DNA of 64,000 bases from Pseudomonas syringae CC1557 (GTDB lineage Bacteria; Pseudomonadota; Gammaproteobacteria; Pseudomonadales; Pseudomonadaceae). Position 1 is the stretch's first letter. Each line of letters opens with the position of its first letter. Shown piece by piece: positions 22,307 to 31,785 of this stretch. The DNA is taken from contig NZ_CP007014.1 of NCBI RefSeq assembly GCF_000452705.1, forward strand, positions 5,300,501-5,364,500. The letters run 5' to 3'. The notes below the pieces were generated by a model, which worked only from the letters and a program-made list of their open reading frames with translations, was not told the DNA's origin and searched no databases. Both the position numbers and the translations under genes were made by a program.

Positions 22307-25135
22307 GTGCTCTGGATTTGTCTGTTGGTGGGCGGTGCGCTGCTGGGCTACTCGTTGAGTTATGACGAGTGGACGGGCACGTTGATTGGCGCGGTCATGG
22401 GCTGGGCTGTCTGGGCAGGCATTCGTGTACGCCTGCTTGGCAGGCAATCTGCCGATCAGTTGCAGCAACTGCTCGCCACCCGCACATCCCTTGATGCTCT
22501 TCAGCAGCGCCTGAGCGTGCTCGAACGTCAGTCCGCGCCCGGTGTGCCGCCCGCTCAGGACAACGCGCCGCTGCCGCTGGATGCCGTCATTCTCGCAGCG
22601 CCAACCGAAGGCCCCGAGCTGATCTGGGACCTGCCCGACGACACGCCGCAGTCCGCACCGACCGTTGAGCCCGTCATACCGGCCCGCCCATCATTACCTT
22701 CTGCACAGCCCAATCTGCTGGACACTGCCATCAACCGCGCCAAAGACTGGTTACTGGGCGGCAATACCGTATTGCGGGTCGGCGTGGTCTTGCTGTTTCT
22801 CGGGCTGGCTTTTCTGCTGCGTTACGCCACCGAAGGGATGGTGGTGCCGATTGAGGCTCGCTACGCCGGAGTTGCCGCCAGTGCGTTGGCGTTGCTGGGG
22901 CTGGGCTGGTGGCTGCGACTGCGCAACGGGTCTTATGCGCTGATCCTGCAAGGCGCGGGTATCGGCGTCTTGTACCTGACCGTGTTTGCGGCGATGAAAC
23001 TGCACGCACTGCTGGACCCGGCACCGGGCTTTGCCTTGCTGGTGGCCATCACCACCTTTTCGACCATTCTCGCGCTGACCCAGAACTCGCTGGCACTGGC
23101 CTGCGCCGGCGCGCTCGGCGGGTTCGCGGCACCGCTTCTGGCCTCGACCGGACAAGGCAGCCACGTTTCGCTGTTCAGTTATTTCGCCCTGCTCAACGCA
23201 GGCATCATCGCCATCGCGTGGTTCAAGGCCTGGCGCATTCTCAACCTGATCGGCTTCTTCGGCACGTTCGGCATCGGCTTCGCCTGGGGCATCAGGGCCT
23301 ACACGCCCGAGCTGTTCTGGAGCACCGAACCGTTCTTGATTCTGTTCTTCCTGATGTACTTGGCCATCGGCCTGCTGTTCGCCCGCCGCACGCTGCTTGA
23401 AATCGCCGCGCCGCCGCCAGACGAGACCCGAGAAACCCTGCTGCGTTGGTCCGCACGTCAGGGCGATTATGTCGACGGCACGCTGCTGTTCGGTACGCCT
23501 ATCGTCGGTTTCGGCATTCAATACGCACTGGTCGAGCACCTGGAACTGGGTGCCGCATTCAGCGCGCTCGTGCTGGGCCTGATCTACATGGGGCTGGCGC
23601 GTTGGCTGACACTGCGCACGCCCGGTCGTACCGTGTTGCTGATGGAAACCTGTCTGGCGCTGGGCGTGGTGTTTGCCACCCTGGCGATCCCGCTGGGCCT
23701 CGGTTCGCAATGGACGACCAGCGCCTGGGCCGTGGAAGGCGCGGCGGTGTTCTGGCTGGGCTTGCGTCAGCGGCGCAGGCTGGCACAGGTTTTCGGCCTG
23801 CTGTTGCAACTGGGCGCCAGCGCGATTCTGCTCAGCGACGTGGGTGCCGACAGCTCGGCGCAGGCCTTTTCCAGCGACTACTGGACGCCGATGATTCTGG
23901 CTATTGCAGCGCTGATCAGTGCCTGGTGCGTGTTCCGCTTCAACTCCCTGACACTTATCGATCCCAAACTCGCCAGAACACTGTTGGTCATCTGGGGCGC
24001 ATTCTGGTGGATGGTTTCGCTGGTCATTGCGGTCGATCTGCACGCGCCAGCGCCTGACCAGACGTCTGCTCTGCTGATCGCTTCCGCCCTCAGCGTGGCG
24101 CTCTGGGCAGCAATTGCCGGACGCTTGCGCTGGACGGATCTCGCCACGCTGTGCAGCGTAATGACCCCCGTCTGCGCGCCCTTGCTGCTGATCTCGCTCG
24201 ACAAGCATGACAACCCGGCGGCCAGCGGCGGCTGGCTGGCCTGGAGCACGGTATTCATTGTGCATCTGCTGACCCTGCGCCACCTGGGGAACCTGCAGCC
24301 CATTCTGGCAAAACGTGTCGCTCACACTGCTGGCTGCCTGCTGTTCCTCTGTGTGCTGGCGCTGGAGCTGCGCTTCGGCCTGCTGCAAATGTCCGAGTAC
24401 TACAACGCATGGCGCTGGCTGGGCTGGGCGATACTCCCAAGCCTGTTCCTGCTGGCGATGAGTTCCGGCAGAGAGTGGCCGTGGCCCGTGAAAGCCTGCC
24501 CTGAGGCTTATCATGTCGGGGCTGCCGCGCCGTTGGCGATCCTGATGCTGGCGTGGTTCTGGCTGGCGAACATCTTCAGCGATGGCGCGGCCGATCCGCT
24601 GCCTTATGTACCGCTGCTTAACCCGCTGGAAATTGGCCTGCTGCTGTCCCTGGCGGGCATATGCCTGTGGATGCGCAAGTACCTGAAACGTCAACGCAAC
24701 CGCACCTTGCTGCTGGCCGGGGCTTCGCTGTTCGCACTGGTCACCGCCATGGTCATGCGCACCGCCCATCACTGGGCCGATGTGCCGTGGTACAGCGAGG
24801 CTCTGCTGGCGTCGATGCGCGTTCAGGCGGGGTTGTCGATCGTCTGGACGCTGATGGCGCTGGCCCTGATGATCGGCGGCCATGTGCGCGCCAACCGCGA
24901 GTTGTGGCTGGGCGGCGCAGCATTGATCGGGGTGGTGGTCATCAAGCTGTTCTTCGTCGAACTGAGCAATCGCGGCGGCATGGAGCGCATCGTCTCGTTC
25001 ATCGGCGTTGGCATTTTGCTACTGGTGGTGGGATATTTCGCACCCTTGCCACCGAAACGTCCTGCGCATAACGTTGAAGCAGACAGTGTCGAAGACCCTG
25101 GCCCCGGCCCGAGCGCCGCACCCGACACCCCATGA
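22307..25135 (+). CDS. DUF2339 polytopic membrane protein
   Basis: A 942-residue, very hydrophobic protein. The GTG start (MLWICLLVGGALLGY) has AAAAGGA upstream. After one N-terminal segment there is a Pro-rich, cytoplasm-like stretch (about residues 70-145), then more than 20 membrane segments to about residue 915 and a short Pro-rich tail. The NWLLGGNTVLRVGVVLLFLGLAFLLRYA-like entry into the membrane region (here DWLLGGNTVLRVGVVLLFLG) is characteristic of DUF2339. Function unknown. Its stop overlaps the start of a DUF3999 gene, a pairing that suggests a shared envelope role. Confidence 0.85.
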   Translation: MLWICLLVGGALLGYSLSYDEWTGTLIGAVMGWAVWAGIRVRLLGRQSADQLQQLLATRTSLDALQQRLSVLERQSAPGVPPAQDNAPLPLDAVILAAPTEGPELIWDLPDDTPQSAPTVEPVIPARPSLPSAQPNLLDTAINRAKDWLLGGNTVLRVGVVLLFLGLAFLLRYATEGMVVPIEARYAGVAASALALLGLGWWLRLRNGSYALILQGAGIGVLYLTVFAAMKLHALLDPAPGFALLVAITTFSTILALTQNSLALACAGALGGFAAPLLASTGQGSHVSLFSYFALLNAGIIAIAWFKAWRILNLIGFFGTFGIGFAWGIRAYTPELFWSTEPFLILFFLMYLAIGLLFARRTLLEIAAPPPDETRETLLRWSARQGDYVDGTLLFGTPIVGFGIQYALVEHLELGAAFSALVLGLIYMGLARWLTLRTPGRTVLLMETCLALGVVFATLAIPLGLGSQWTTSAWAVEGAAVFWLGLRQRRRLAQVFGLLLQLGASAILLSDVGADSSAQAFSSDYWTPMILAIAALISAWCVFRFNSLTLIDPKLARTLLVIWGAFWWMVSLVIAVDLHAPAPDQTSALLIASALSVALWAAIAGRLRWTDLATLCSVMTPVCAPLLLISLDKHDNPAASGGWLAWSTVFIVHLLTLRHLGNLQPILAKRVAHTAGCLLFLCVLALELRFGLLQMSEYYNAWRWLGWAILPSLFLLAMSSGREWPWPVKACPEAYHVGAAAPLAILMLAWFWLANIFSDGAADPLPYVPLLNPLEIGLLLSLAGICLWMRKYLKRQRNRTLLLAGASLFALVTAMVMRTAHHWADVPWYSEALLASMRVQAGLSIVWTLMALALMIGGHVRANRELWLGGAALIGVVVIKLFFVELSNRGGMERIVSFIGVGILLLVVGYFAPLPPKRPAHNVEADSVEDPGPGPSAAPDTP

Positions 25136-26511
25136 GGAAGCCGTTCTTGAGTCATCCTGTCATGAAAATCGCCGTGTTTGGCCTTGCCCTGTGTGCGGCG
25201 ATAACCGCCGGCGCTCAAGACAAACCGGCTGATTTTGCCAGCCAGACGCCACTGACGCTCAGCGGCGAAGGGCCGTGGTATCGCATCGAATTGCCGCTTG
25301 CCGTGCAGTTGAATGCGCAACAGGTCGATCTCGGTGACGTGCGCGTGTTCAATGCCGAGGGTCAGCCGCAGGCCTACGCGATCACTCCGCGCCAGCCTGC
25401 ACGTGAGCAGGAACCCGCGCCGATCGAGGTCAAAGGGTTCGCGCTGTACAGCACTCAGGAAACAGGCGACGCAGTGCCCGTCATTCGCATCGAACGTTCC
25501 AGCAACGGCAGCGTGATCGAGGTCCAGCCGCAAAGCGATATCGAAGCTGGCGAAGAAGTATTGCGTGGCTGGCTGCTGGACACCAGCGCCATCAAAGCAC
25601 CGCTGGAACAGTTGATCATCGACTGGAGCACGGAGCGTGAAGGCTTCCAGCACTTCAGCATCGAGGCCAGCGATGACTTGCAGCACTGGCGCGACTGGGG
25701 CGAGGGGCAAGTGGCGCGCCTGTCGTTTGCCGACGAAGTGGTCGAGCAGCGTGAAGTCGGCCTGCCCGGTCAAAGCGCGCGCTATCTGCGCCTGCTATGG
25801 CGTGCGCCCCACAGCGCTCCGTTGTTGATCTCCGCACATCTGCTGAGCGCCAGCAGCAACATTCCAACACCGCCACTGACCTGGTCGCCACCGGTCAAGG
25901 GCACCGTCGAGAGCGCCAATGAATACGTCTGGCAGTTACCGGCAGGCTTGCCGATAGCACGCGTGAAAGTCGACATTGCCCAGCCCAACAGCCTCGCTCC
26001 AGCCGTTCTTTATGGCCGTGTCGATGCCAGACAACCCTGGCAACCTATCAGCAGCGGCCTGTTGTATCGCTTGTCGCAGAACAACAGCGATGTCTTGCAG
26101 GATCAACTGCAACTGTCCGGGCGTGTTGTTCAACAGCTCAAGCTGGTGGTGGATGACCGGGGCGGCGGTCTGGGCAGCGAGGCTCCGCAGTTGAGCGTGG
26201 CCGTGCCTGCAACCGAAGTGGTGTTTCTGGCGCGCGGCAACGGGCCGTTCACGCTGGCGGTCGGCAACCCGACGGTCAAGGCGGCGAACCTGTCGCTGGC
26301 GACCCTTATTCCCGATTTCAGCCCGGAAAAACTCGCTGTGATCGGCACTGCGCAACCCGCCACGGCCTCCGTCGTCAACATGACGGCGGCACCGGCAGTG
26401 GCAGAGCAGAGCGTCGACTTCAAACGCCTGGGGCTGTGGGCGATTCTGCTGGTGGGCGTGCTGTTTCTGGGCTGGATGGCAGCCAGCACCTTGCGTGCGT
26501 CGAAACGCTGA
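25132..26511 (+). CDS. DUF3999 family exported membrane-anchored protein
   Basis: A 459-residue protein with an N-terminal signal (MKIAVFGLALCAAITAGAQ), a large beta-rich extracytoplasmic region and one C-terminal membrane segment (LWAILLVGVLFLGWMAA) followed by a short basic tail. The ATG at 25132 overlaps the previous stop by four bases (ATGA); the ATG at 25162 would give a more usual signal peptide, and the sequence does not settle the choice. The topology and pairing fit DUF3999. Function unknown. Confidence 0.82.
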   Translation: MRKPFLSHPVMKIAVFGLALCAAITAGAQDKPADFASQTPLTLSGEGPWYRIELPLAVQLNAQQVDLGDVRVFNAEGQPQAYAITPRQPAREQEPAPIEVKGFALYSTQETGDAVPVIRIERSSNGSVIEVQPQSDIEAGEEVLRGWLLDTSAIKAPLEQLIIDWSTEREGFQHFSIEASDDLQHWRDWGEGQVARLSFADEVVEQREVGLPGQSARYLRLLWRAPHSAPLLISAHLLSASSNIPTPPLTWSPPVKGTVESANEYVWQLPAGLPIARVKVDIAQPNSLAPAVLYGRVDARQPWQPISSGLLYRLSQNNSDVLQDQLQLSGRVVQQLKLVVDDRGGGLGSEAPQLSVAVPATEVVFLARGNGPFTLAVGNPTVKAANLSLATLIPDFSPEKLAVIGTAQPATASVVNMTAAPAVAEQSVDFKRLGLWAILLVGVLFLGWMAASTLRASKR

Positions 26512-26645
26512 AAGGCACGGCTCATCAGGGTCGGTTTGCCCGACATCTGAACTGAAACAGTCATCAGCCAGTCTGATAGCAGTATTACGTCGCCACTCGC
26601 GTTAAACTGCGCGGGTTTTCATACCCCCTATTTTCGGAGCTATCC

Positions 26646-27656
26646 ATGTCCCGCGTCACACTGAGTCGTTACTTGATTGAGCAGACCCGCAGCAACAACA
26701 CCCCTGCCGATCTGCGCTTCCTGATCGAAGTTGTGGCACGCGCATGCAAGGAAATCAGCCACGCCGTCTCCAAAGGCGCGCTGGGCGGTGTGCTGGGCAG
26801 CATGGGCACCGAAAACGTACAGGGCGAAGTGCAGAAAAAGCTCGACGTGATCTCCAACGAGATTCTGCTCGAAGCCAACGAATGGGGCGGTCACCTGGCC
26901 GGTATGGCGTCCGAAGAAATGGACAATGCCTACCAGATTCCGGGCAAATACCCGAAGGGCGCGTACCTGCTGGTGTTCGACCCGCTGGACGGCTCGTCGA
27001 ACATCGACATCAACGCACCGGTCGGCACCATCTTCTCGGTCCTGCGCTGCCCTAACCAGTACCTGACCCAGAACGAGCCGCTGAACGAAAAAGCCTTCAT
27101 GCAGCCCGGCACCGAGCAGGTGGCTGCCGGTTATGCGATCTACGGCCCGCAGACCATGCTGGTGCTGACCCTGGGTGACGGCGTCAAAGGCTTCACGCTG
27201 GACCGTGAAATGGGCAGCTTCGTGCTGACTCACGAAGACATCAAAATCCCTGAGGCCACTCAGGAATTCGCCATCAACATGTCCAACCAGCGTCACTGGG
27301 AAGCGCCGGTGCAGCGCTACGTGAACGAGTTGCTGGCCGGTGAAGACGGTCCGCTGAAGAAGAATTACAACATGCGTTGGGTTGCTGCGATGGTCGGCGA
27401 CGTGCATCGCATCCTGACCCGTGGTGGCCTGTTCATGTACCCGCGCGACAGCCGCGAGCCATCCAAGCCGGGCAAGCTGCGCTTGATGTACGAAGCCAAT
27501 CCTATGTCGTTCCTGGTCGAGCAGGCCGGCGGTGCTTCGACCGATGGCCATCAGCGCATTCTCGACATCCAGCCGGACGGCCTGCACCAGCGTGTGGCGG
27601 TGTATCTGGGTTCGAAACAGGAAGTCGAGCGCGTCACGGCGTATCACAAAGAGTAA
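26646..27656 (+). CDS. fbp: Class I fructose-1,6-bisphosphatase
   Basis: A 336-residue gluconeogenic phosphatase that converts fructose-1,6-bisphosphate to fructose-6-phosphate. The metal-site motif [20 protein letters not shown] and the later [14 protein letters not shown] motif define class I. Length is typical. CGGAG lies upstream of the ATG. Two hairpins follow the stop. Confidence 0.97.
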   Translation: MSRVTLSRYLIEQTRSNNTPADLRFLIEVVARACKEISHAVSKGALGGVLGSMGTENVQGEVQKKLDVISNEILLEANEWGGHLAGMASEEMDNAYQIPGKYPKGAYLLVFDPLDGSSNIDINAPVGTIFSVLRCPNQYLTQNEPLNEKAFMQPGTEQVAAGYAIYGPQTMLVLTLGDGVKGFTLDREMGSFVLTHEDIKIPEATQEFAINMSNQRHWEAPVQRYVNELLAGEDGPLKKNYNMRWVAAMVGDVHRILTRGGLFMYPRDSREPSKPGKLRLMYEANPMSFLVEQAGGASTDGHQRILDIQPDGLHQRVAVYLGSKQEVERVTAYHKE

Positions 27657-27667
27657 TCGCGCCAAGC

Positions 27668-27726
27668 GGCGATTCGGCTCAGTCGAATCGCCAACACGCC
27701 TGGAATGCTCGACAGAGGAGCATTCC
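27668..27726. repeat. Two tandem hairpins after fbp
   Basis: The first stem is GGCGATTCG (27668-27676) / CGAATCGCC (27684-27692). The second is GGAATGCTC (27702-27710) / GAGCATTCC (27718-27726). Each has nine perfect pairs and a 7-base loop. Neither is followed by a T run, so they may protect the fbp mRNA 3' end or act as a weak terminator. Confidence 0.65.
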
Positions 27727-27900
27727 GGCGACGCCAACAGCGCAAGGCTGCGGGCCACGCAACTGCTACAGCGCACAAATCCTTTCCCGCTCCGGGAACC
27801 AGATCCCCGTTTTCTCTTCTAAGCTTGCGGTAATGCGCCAGCGCCAGACTGCATCAGCTTGCACTGCGACGCGACCCCCTTCCGTTCAGGAGCTACACCC

Positions 27901-28155
27901 ATGTCCTTGCGCTCTCTCGCGTTACTGTCGTTCTGCGTGCTGCTGGCTGCCTGCAGCAAGATCACTCAGGAAAACTATTCGAAGATTTCCGCCGGTATGC
28001 CGAAGGCTCAGGTCGAGTCCTTGCTGGGCAGTCCGACGGAGTGTTCCGGCGCACTGGGGATGTCCAGTTGCACATGGGGCGACCAGAACACCTTTATCAG
28101 CGTGCAGTACGCGGCGGACAAGGTCGTGCTGTTCTCGGGTCAGGGTCTGAAATAA
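27901..28155 (+). CDS. Small SmpA/DUF3862-like lipoprotein
   Basis: An 84-residue protein with a lipoprotein signal: a hydrophobic stretch then the lipobox LLAAC, so Cys19 would be lipidated. The mature part has the motif YSKISAGMPKAQVESLLGSPTECS, the pattern of SmpA/BamE-like and DUF3862 domains, and a later CTWGD segment. AGGAG precedes the ATG at 27901; 14 more codons upstream are open but have no such site. Function unknown. The lipocalin gene follows after three bases. Confidence 0.85.
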   Translation: MSLRSLALLSFCVLLAACSKITQENYSKISAGMPKAQVESLLGSPTECSGALGMSSCTWGDQNTFISVQYAADKVVLFSGQGLK

Positions 28156-28158
28156 CCC

Positions 28159-28737
28159 ATGATCAAGCTACTGGTTCGTTTTGGAATTTTTGTCATGGCC
28201 AGCTTTCTGGCCATTGGTTTTGCCCACTCGGCTGACAATCTGGAGCCGAAGACGGTTGATGGCGTTGACCTCAAGCAGTATCAGGGCACCTGGTACGAGA
28301 TCGCCCGTTTACCGATGTTCTTCCAGCGCAAATGCGCCCAGTCCGAAGCGCTTTACACGCTCAAGGACGACGGCAAAATGGCAGTCACCAACCGCTGCCG
28401 CACCCTCGAAGGCAAGTGGGAAGAAGCCACCGGCACCGCCTCGCCACAGGTTCCGGGCAAGACCGACAAGTTGTGGGTAGTGTTCGATAACTGGTTCTCG
28501 CGTCTGTTGCCGGGCGTAGCCAAGGGTGATTACTGGATTCTGGACGTCAGCGAAGGCTACCGCACGGCGGTGGTCGGCAACCCGGATCGCAAATACCTGT
28601 GGCTGCTGTCGCGCACACCTGTCGTGTCTCAGGCAGACAGGGAAAACATGCTGAGCAAAGCACGCCAGCAGGGCTATGACACCACCCGCCTGATCTGGCG
28701 CGAGGATGACTCGAAGATCGGCAAGGGCGAGAAGTAA
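28159..28737 (+). CDS. Periplasmic lipocalin, Blc-like
   Basis: A 192-residue bacterial lipocalin. The signal peptide (FGIFVMASFLAIGFAHS) is followed by the GxW motif YQGTWYEIARLPMFFQRKC and the later SEGYRTAVVGNPDRKYLWLLSRTP segment typical of Blc and apolipoprotein D. Lipocalins bind fatty acids or lysophospholipids and serve membrane upkeep. Unlike E. coli Blc there is no lipobox cysteine, so this form should be soluble in the periplasm. It sits three bases after the small lipoprotein gene. Confidence 0.93.
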   Translation: MIKLLVRFGIFVMASFLAIGFAHSADNLEPKTVDGVDLKQYQGTWYEIARLPMFFQRKCAQSEALYTLKDDGKMAVTNRCRTLEGKWEEATGTASPQVPGKTDKLWVVFDNWFSRLLPGVAKGDYWILDVSEGYRTAVVGNPDRKYLWLLSRTPVVSQADRENMLSKARQQGYDTTRLIWREDDSKIGKGEK

Positions 28738-28746
28738 GCGGGTTTG

Positions 28747-28797
28747 CTGCCGGTTACCGGCAGTTCGCGAACAAGTTCGCTCCTACGGCCTTCGGCC
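28747..28797. repeat. Pseudomonas REP with three short hairpins
   Basis: Consecutive stems CTGCCGG/CCGGCAG (28747-28763), GCGAAC/GTTCGC (28767-28780) and GGCC/GGCC (28787-28797). The core TTCGCGAACAAGTTCGCTCC is a common pseudomonad REP sequence. It lies directly after the lipocalin stop. Confidence 0.75.
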
Positions 28798-28817
28798 AGA
28801 ATCAAAAGCACGTGTGT

Positions 28818-28872
28818 ATGATTATCGCGCCCATGCTCCGCGTGGGCATGCCGTTCCGGACGCTCCGCGTCC
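28818..28872. repeat. Interspersed GACGC palindromic repeat
   Basis: One unit in inverted orientation: ATTATCGCGCCCATG, then CCGCGTGGGCAT, ending in GGACGCTCCGCGTCC. It fills the space between the REP and the hutF stop. Confidence 0.75.
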
Positions 28873-28881
28873 GCTCTTGCA

Positions 28882-30246
28882 TCAGCCCAGCAATTCCCTC
28901 AGTACCTGTGCAAACGCTCGACTGCTCTGCTCTTCTGCGGCATGCCTTCCTTCGCGGATGACCCAGCGTCCATTCACCGCGACGTCGCGAATCTGCCGGT
29001 CGCTGCCGGCGAATAGCCAGCGGTTGAGAATGGCGTCGCCGGACGCCATGGCGATGTACGGGTCGTTGCCATCCAGCACCAGCCAGTCGGCGCGCAGCCC
29101 CACTTGCAGTTTGCCGATCGGCTGGCCCAGCGCCTGTGCGCCACCGGCCAGCGCGGCGTCGTACAAGGTGCGGCCAACCATGGGCTGATCACTCCGGTAC
29201 AACCGGTTGCGGCGTTGATCACGCAGACGCTGCCCGTACTCCAGCCAGCGCAGTTCTTCGACCACGCTGAGCGAAACGTGGCTGTCAGAACCGATCCCCC
29301 AGCGCCCTCCCTGCGCGATGTAATCCACCGCAGGAAAGATTCCGTCCCCCAGATTCGCTTCGGTGGTCAGGCACAAACCCGCCACTGCGCCGCTCTGCGC
29401 CATCAACTGCACTTCATCCGCATCAGCATGGGTCGCGTGGACCAGACACCAGCGGTTATCCACAGGAGTGTTTTCATACAGCCATTGCAGTGGACGCCGA
29501 CCGCTCCAGCTCAAACAGTCATCGACTTCCTTTTGCTGCTCGGCAATATGGATGTGTACCGGACACTGCGCATCGCTGGCCGCAAGCACGTCACTGATCT
29601 GCTGCGGAGTGACCGCGCGCAAGGAGTGAAAGCACAGGCCAAGCTGCTGAGCTGGCTGCGCCGCCAGAACCGGTCGCAGACGAGCCTGCAACTCCAGATA
29701 ACTGTCGGTGCTGTGGATGAACCGGCGCTGGCCCTCGTTCGGCGCCAGCCCGCCAAACCCGGAGTGGCTGTAAAGCACTGGCAGCAAGGTCAGACCGATA
29801 CCCGTCGCGCTTGCCGCCTGGCTGATCTGCACGGCCAGCTCGGCAGGGTCTGCGTAGGGCGTGCCGTCCAGGTCCTGATGCACGTAGTGAAACTCGGCCA
29901 CCGAGGTGTAACCGCCCTTGAGCAACTCGATGTACAGCTGACGCGCGATCACACCCAGTTGCTGCGGACTGATACGCCCGACAAGGCGATACATCAAATC
30001 ACGCCAGGTCCAGAAGCTATCGTTGGGATTACCCGCTACTTCAGCCAGCCCAGCCATCGCCCGCTGGAACGCATGAGAGTGCAGATTCGGCATGCCAGGC
30101 AACAACGGCCCGCTGACCACTTCGGCACCCTGCCGGTCTGCATTGGCTTCAACGCGGGTCAAGACCCCTTCCTGGCTGACCTCCAGACGCACATTGCTGG
30201 CCCAGCCGTCAGGGAGTAACGCGCGCTCGGCAAAGAAGGCTGACAT
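28882..30246 (-). CDS. hutF: Formimidoylglutamate deiminase HutF
   Basis: A 454-residue amidohydrolase that deiminates N-formimino-L-glutamate to N-formyl-L-glutamate, the five-step branch of histidine degradation used by pseudomonads. The metal-binding HxH (MPNLHSHAFQRAMAGL), the HIHIAEQQKEVDDC segment and a late GSDSHVS motif are present. GAGGTG eight bases upstream selects the ATG at 30246 over the in-frame GTG at 30255. It is divergent from hutC, with a probable HutC operator between. Confidence 0.95.
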   Translation of the reverse strand: MSAFFAERALLPDGWASNVRLEVSQEGVLTRVEANADRQGAEVVSGPLLPGMPNLHSHAFQRAMAGLAEVAGNPNDSFWTWRDLMYRLVGRISPQQLGVIARQLYIELLKGGYTSVAEFHYVHQDLDGTPYADPAELAVQISQAASATGIGLTLLPVLYSHSGFGGLAPNEGQRRFIHSTDSYLELQARLRPVLAAQPAQQLGLCFHSLRAVTPQQISDVLAASDAQCPVHIHIAEQQKEVDDCLSWSGRRPLQWLYENTPVDNRWCLVHATHADADEVQLMAQSGAVAGLCLTTEANLGDGIFPAVDYIAQGGRWGIGSDSHVSLSVVEELRWLEYGQRLRDQRRNRLYRSDQPMVGRTLYDAALAGGAQALGQPIGKLQVGLRADWLVLDGNDPYIAMASGDAILNRWLFAGSDRQIRDVAVNGRWVIREGRHAAEEQSSRAFAQVLRELLG

Positions 30247-30272
30247 TGACTTCACACCTCATCACTGTAATT

Positions 30273-30289
30273 TGTATATACATATACAG
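30273..30289. promoter_or_regulatory. Probable HutC operator between hutF and hutC
   Basis: TGTATATACATATACAG contains the perfect palindrome TGTATATACA (30273-30282) and lies 27 bases upstream of the hutF ATG in the divergent promoter region. Hut operators of enteric bacteria and pseudomonads have the form (C)TTGTAT-N-TACAAG, which this resembles. The assignment rests on position and resemblance. Confidence 0.6.
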
Positions 30290-30392
30290 ACGTTCAAGCG
30301 ACCGGTAAACCGTCTGCGCTTGCCGTGTACCGGGTTAATGGTTAGCGTTGGCGCGTTGCTGTATCTGAACCCTCTCGAACAAGGACTCACCC

Positions 30393-31142
30393 GTGTCGAC
30401 TCCGCCCGCCGCTTCTTCCTTGGCAGCCCAGATGGGCGACAGTCCCGCACCCTTGTACGCCCGCGTCAAACACATGATCGCGCTGCAGATTCAGAACGGC
30501 ACCTGGCCGCCGCACCACCGTGTGCCATCGGAAAGCGAGCTGGTGACGCAACTGGGCTTCAGCCGCATGACCATCAACCGGGCGCTGCGTGAACTGACCG
30601 CCGAAGGTCTGTTGGTGCGCATGCAGGGCGTCGGCACGTTCGTCGCTGAACCGAAGAGCCAGTCGGCGCTGTTCGAGGTGCATAACATCGCCGACGAGAT
30701 CGCCGCTCGCGGCCATCGTCATACCTGCAAGGTGATGGTGCTCAAAGAGGAAGCCGCAGGCTCGGAGCGCGCTCTGGCGCTGGACATGCGTGAAGGCCAG
30801 AAGGTGTTTCATTCGCTGATCGTGCATTTCGAGAATGACATTCCGGTGCAGATCGAAGACCGTTTTGTGAATGCCCAGGTCGCGCCGGATTACCTCAAGC
30901 AAGACTTCACCCTGCAGACGCCATACGCCTATCTGTCAAAAGTCGCACCGCTGACCGAGGGCGAGCACGTGGTTGAAGCGATTCTCGCCGAAGCCGATGA
31001 ATGCCGGCTGTTGCAGATTGACGCTGGCGAGCCCTGCCTGCTGATTCGCCGACGCACATGGTCCGGTCGCCAGCCAGTGACGGCAGCACGTCTGATCCAC
31101 CCCGGCTCCCGTCATCGCCTGGAAGGACGCTTTAGCAAATGA
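30393..31142 (+). CDS. hutC: Histidine utilisation repressor HutC
   Basis: A 249-residue GntR-family repressor. The N-terminal winged helix has PLYARVKHMIALQIQNGTWPPHHRVPSESELVTQLGFSRMTINRALREL as its core, and the C-terminal UTRA domain binds urocanate in known HutC proteins. The start is a GTG at 30393 with AAGGA upstream. It overlaps hutD by four bases. It most likely represses hutF and itself from the palindrome at 30273. Confidence 0.95.
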   Translation: MSTPPAASSLAAQMGDSPAPLYARVKHMIALQIQNGTWPPHHRVPSESELVTQLGFSRMTINRALRELTAEGLLVRMQGVGTFVAEPKSQSALFEVHNIADEIAARGHRHTCKVMVLKEEAAGSERALALDMREGQKVFHSLIVHFENDIPVQIEDRFVNAQVAPDYLKQDFTLQTPYAYLSKVAPLTEGEHVVEAILAEADECRLLQIDAGEPCLLIRRRTWSGRQPVTAARLIHPGSRHRLEGRFSK

Positions 31143-31735
31143 TTAAAACCCACATTCTGCATGCTGCTGATTATCCGCGCATGCCGTGGAAGAACGGCGG
31201 CGGCAGTACTGAAGAAATTGCGCGCGATGCAGGCCAGAACCTGGACGGTTTCGGCTGGCGTCTGTCGATTGCCGACATTGAAACTTCGGGTGGTTTCTCG
31301 GTGTTTGCCGGGTACCAGCGCATCATCACAGTGCTGCAGGGTGCGGGCATGACCCTGACGGTGGATGGCATCCCCAGTCGCCCACTGTTACCTTCCGATC
31401 CGTTTGCCTTCAGCGGCGATAGCGAAGTCAGCTGTAGCCTGCTCGACGGGCCGATTCGCGACTTCAACCTGATCTACGCTCCACACCGTTATACTGCGCG
31501 CCTGCACTGGATCGATGTAAGCCAGACGCAACGGCTGTTCAGTTCAGCCAGCACCTTTGTGGTGTTCAGCATGGCCGAACAGGTGGCGATCCGTGTGCAA
31601 GGTCAGGAGCGGGAAGTCCTCGGCAAACACGATTGCGCTCTGGTCGATAACACCGGAGGCCTGCTGGAGATCGAACTGCAAGCACCCCGCGTCAGTCGTT
31701 GCTGCCTGATCGAGCTCGCGGTCACAGGCCAGTAA
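31139..31735 (+). CDS. hutD: HutD family protein
   Basis: A 198-residue cupin-fold protein with the family start [28 protein letters not shown]. HutD accompanies histidine-utilisation genes, and in P. fluorescens it has been proposed to limit hut expression or buffer an intermediate; its exact activity is unsettled. The ATGA overlap with hutC suggests coupling. Confidence 0.92.
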   Translation: MIKTHILHAADYPRMPWKNGGGSTEEIARDAGQNLDGFGWRLSIADIETSGGFSVFAGYQRIITVLQGAGMTLTVDGIPSRPLLPSDPFAFSGDSEVSCSLLDGPIRDFNLIYAPHRYTARLHWIDVSQTQRLFSSASTFVVFSMAEQVAIRVQGQEREVLGKHDCALVDNTGGLLEIELQAPRVSRCCLIELAVTGQ

Positions 31736-31785
31736 CCCGCTGCCTGGCACCCCAACAAAAACAGCTTTCCGCTTCAAGGACGACC

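Noticed and set aside
22751..24883. 710-codon - strand open frame
   Set aside because: Antisense to the DUF2339 gene; Gln/Arg/His-rich shadow of a hydrophobic coding strand.
31699..31785. Longer N-terminus for NhaA
   Set aside because: The extra codons overlap hutD in another frame; the ATG at 31786 has its own ribosome site and starts the normal NhaA sequence.
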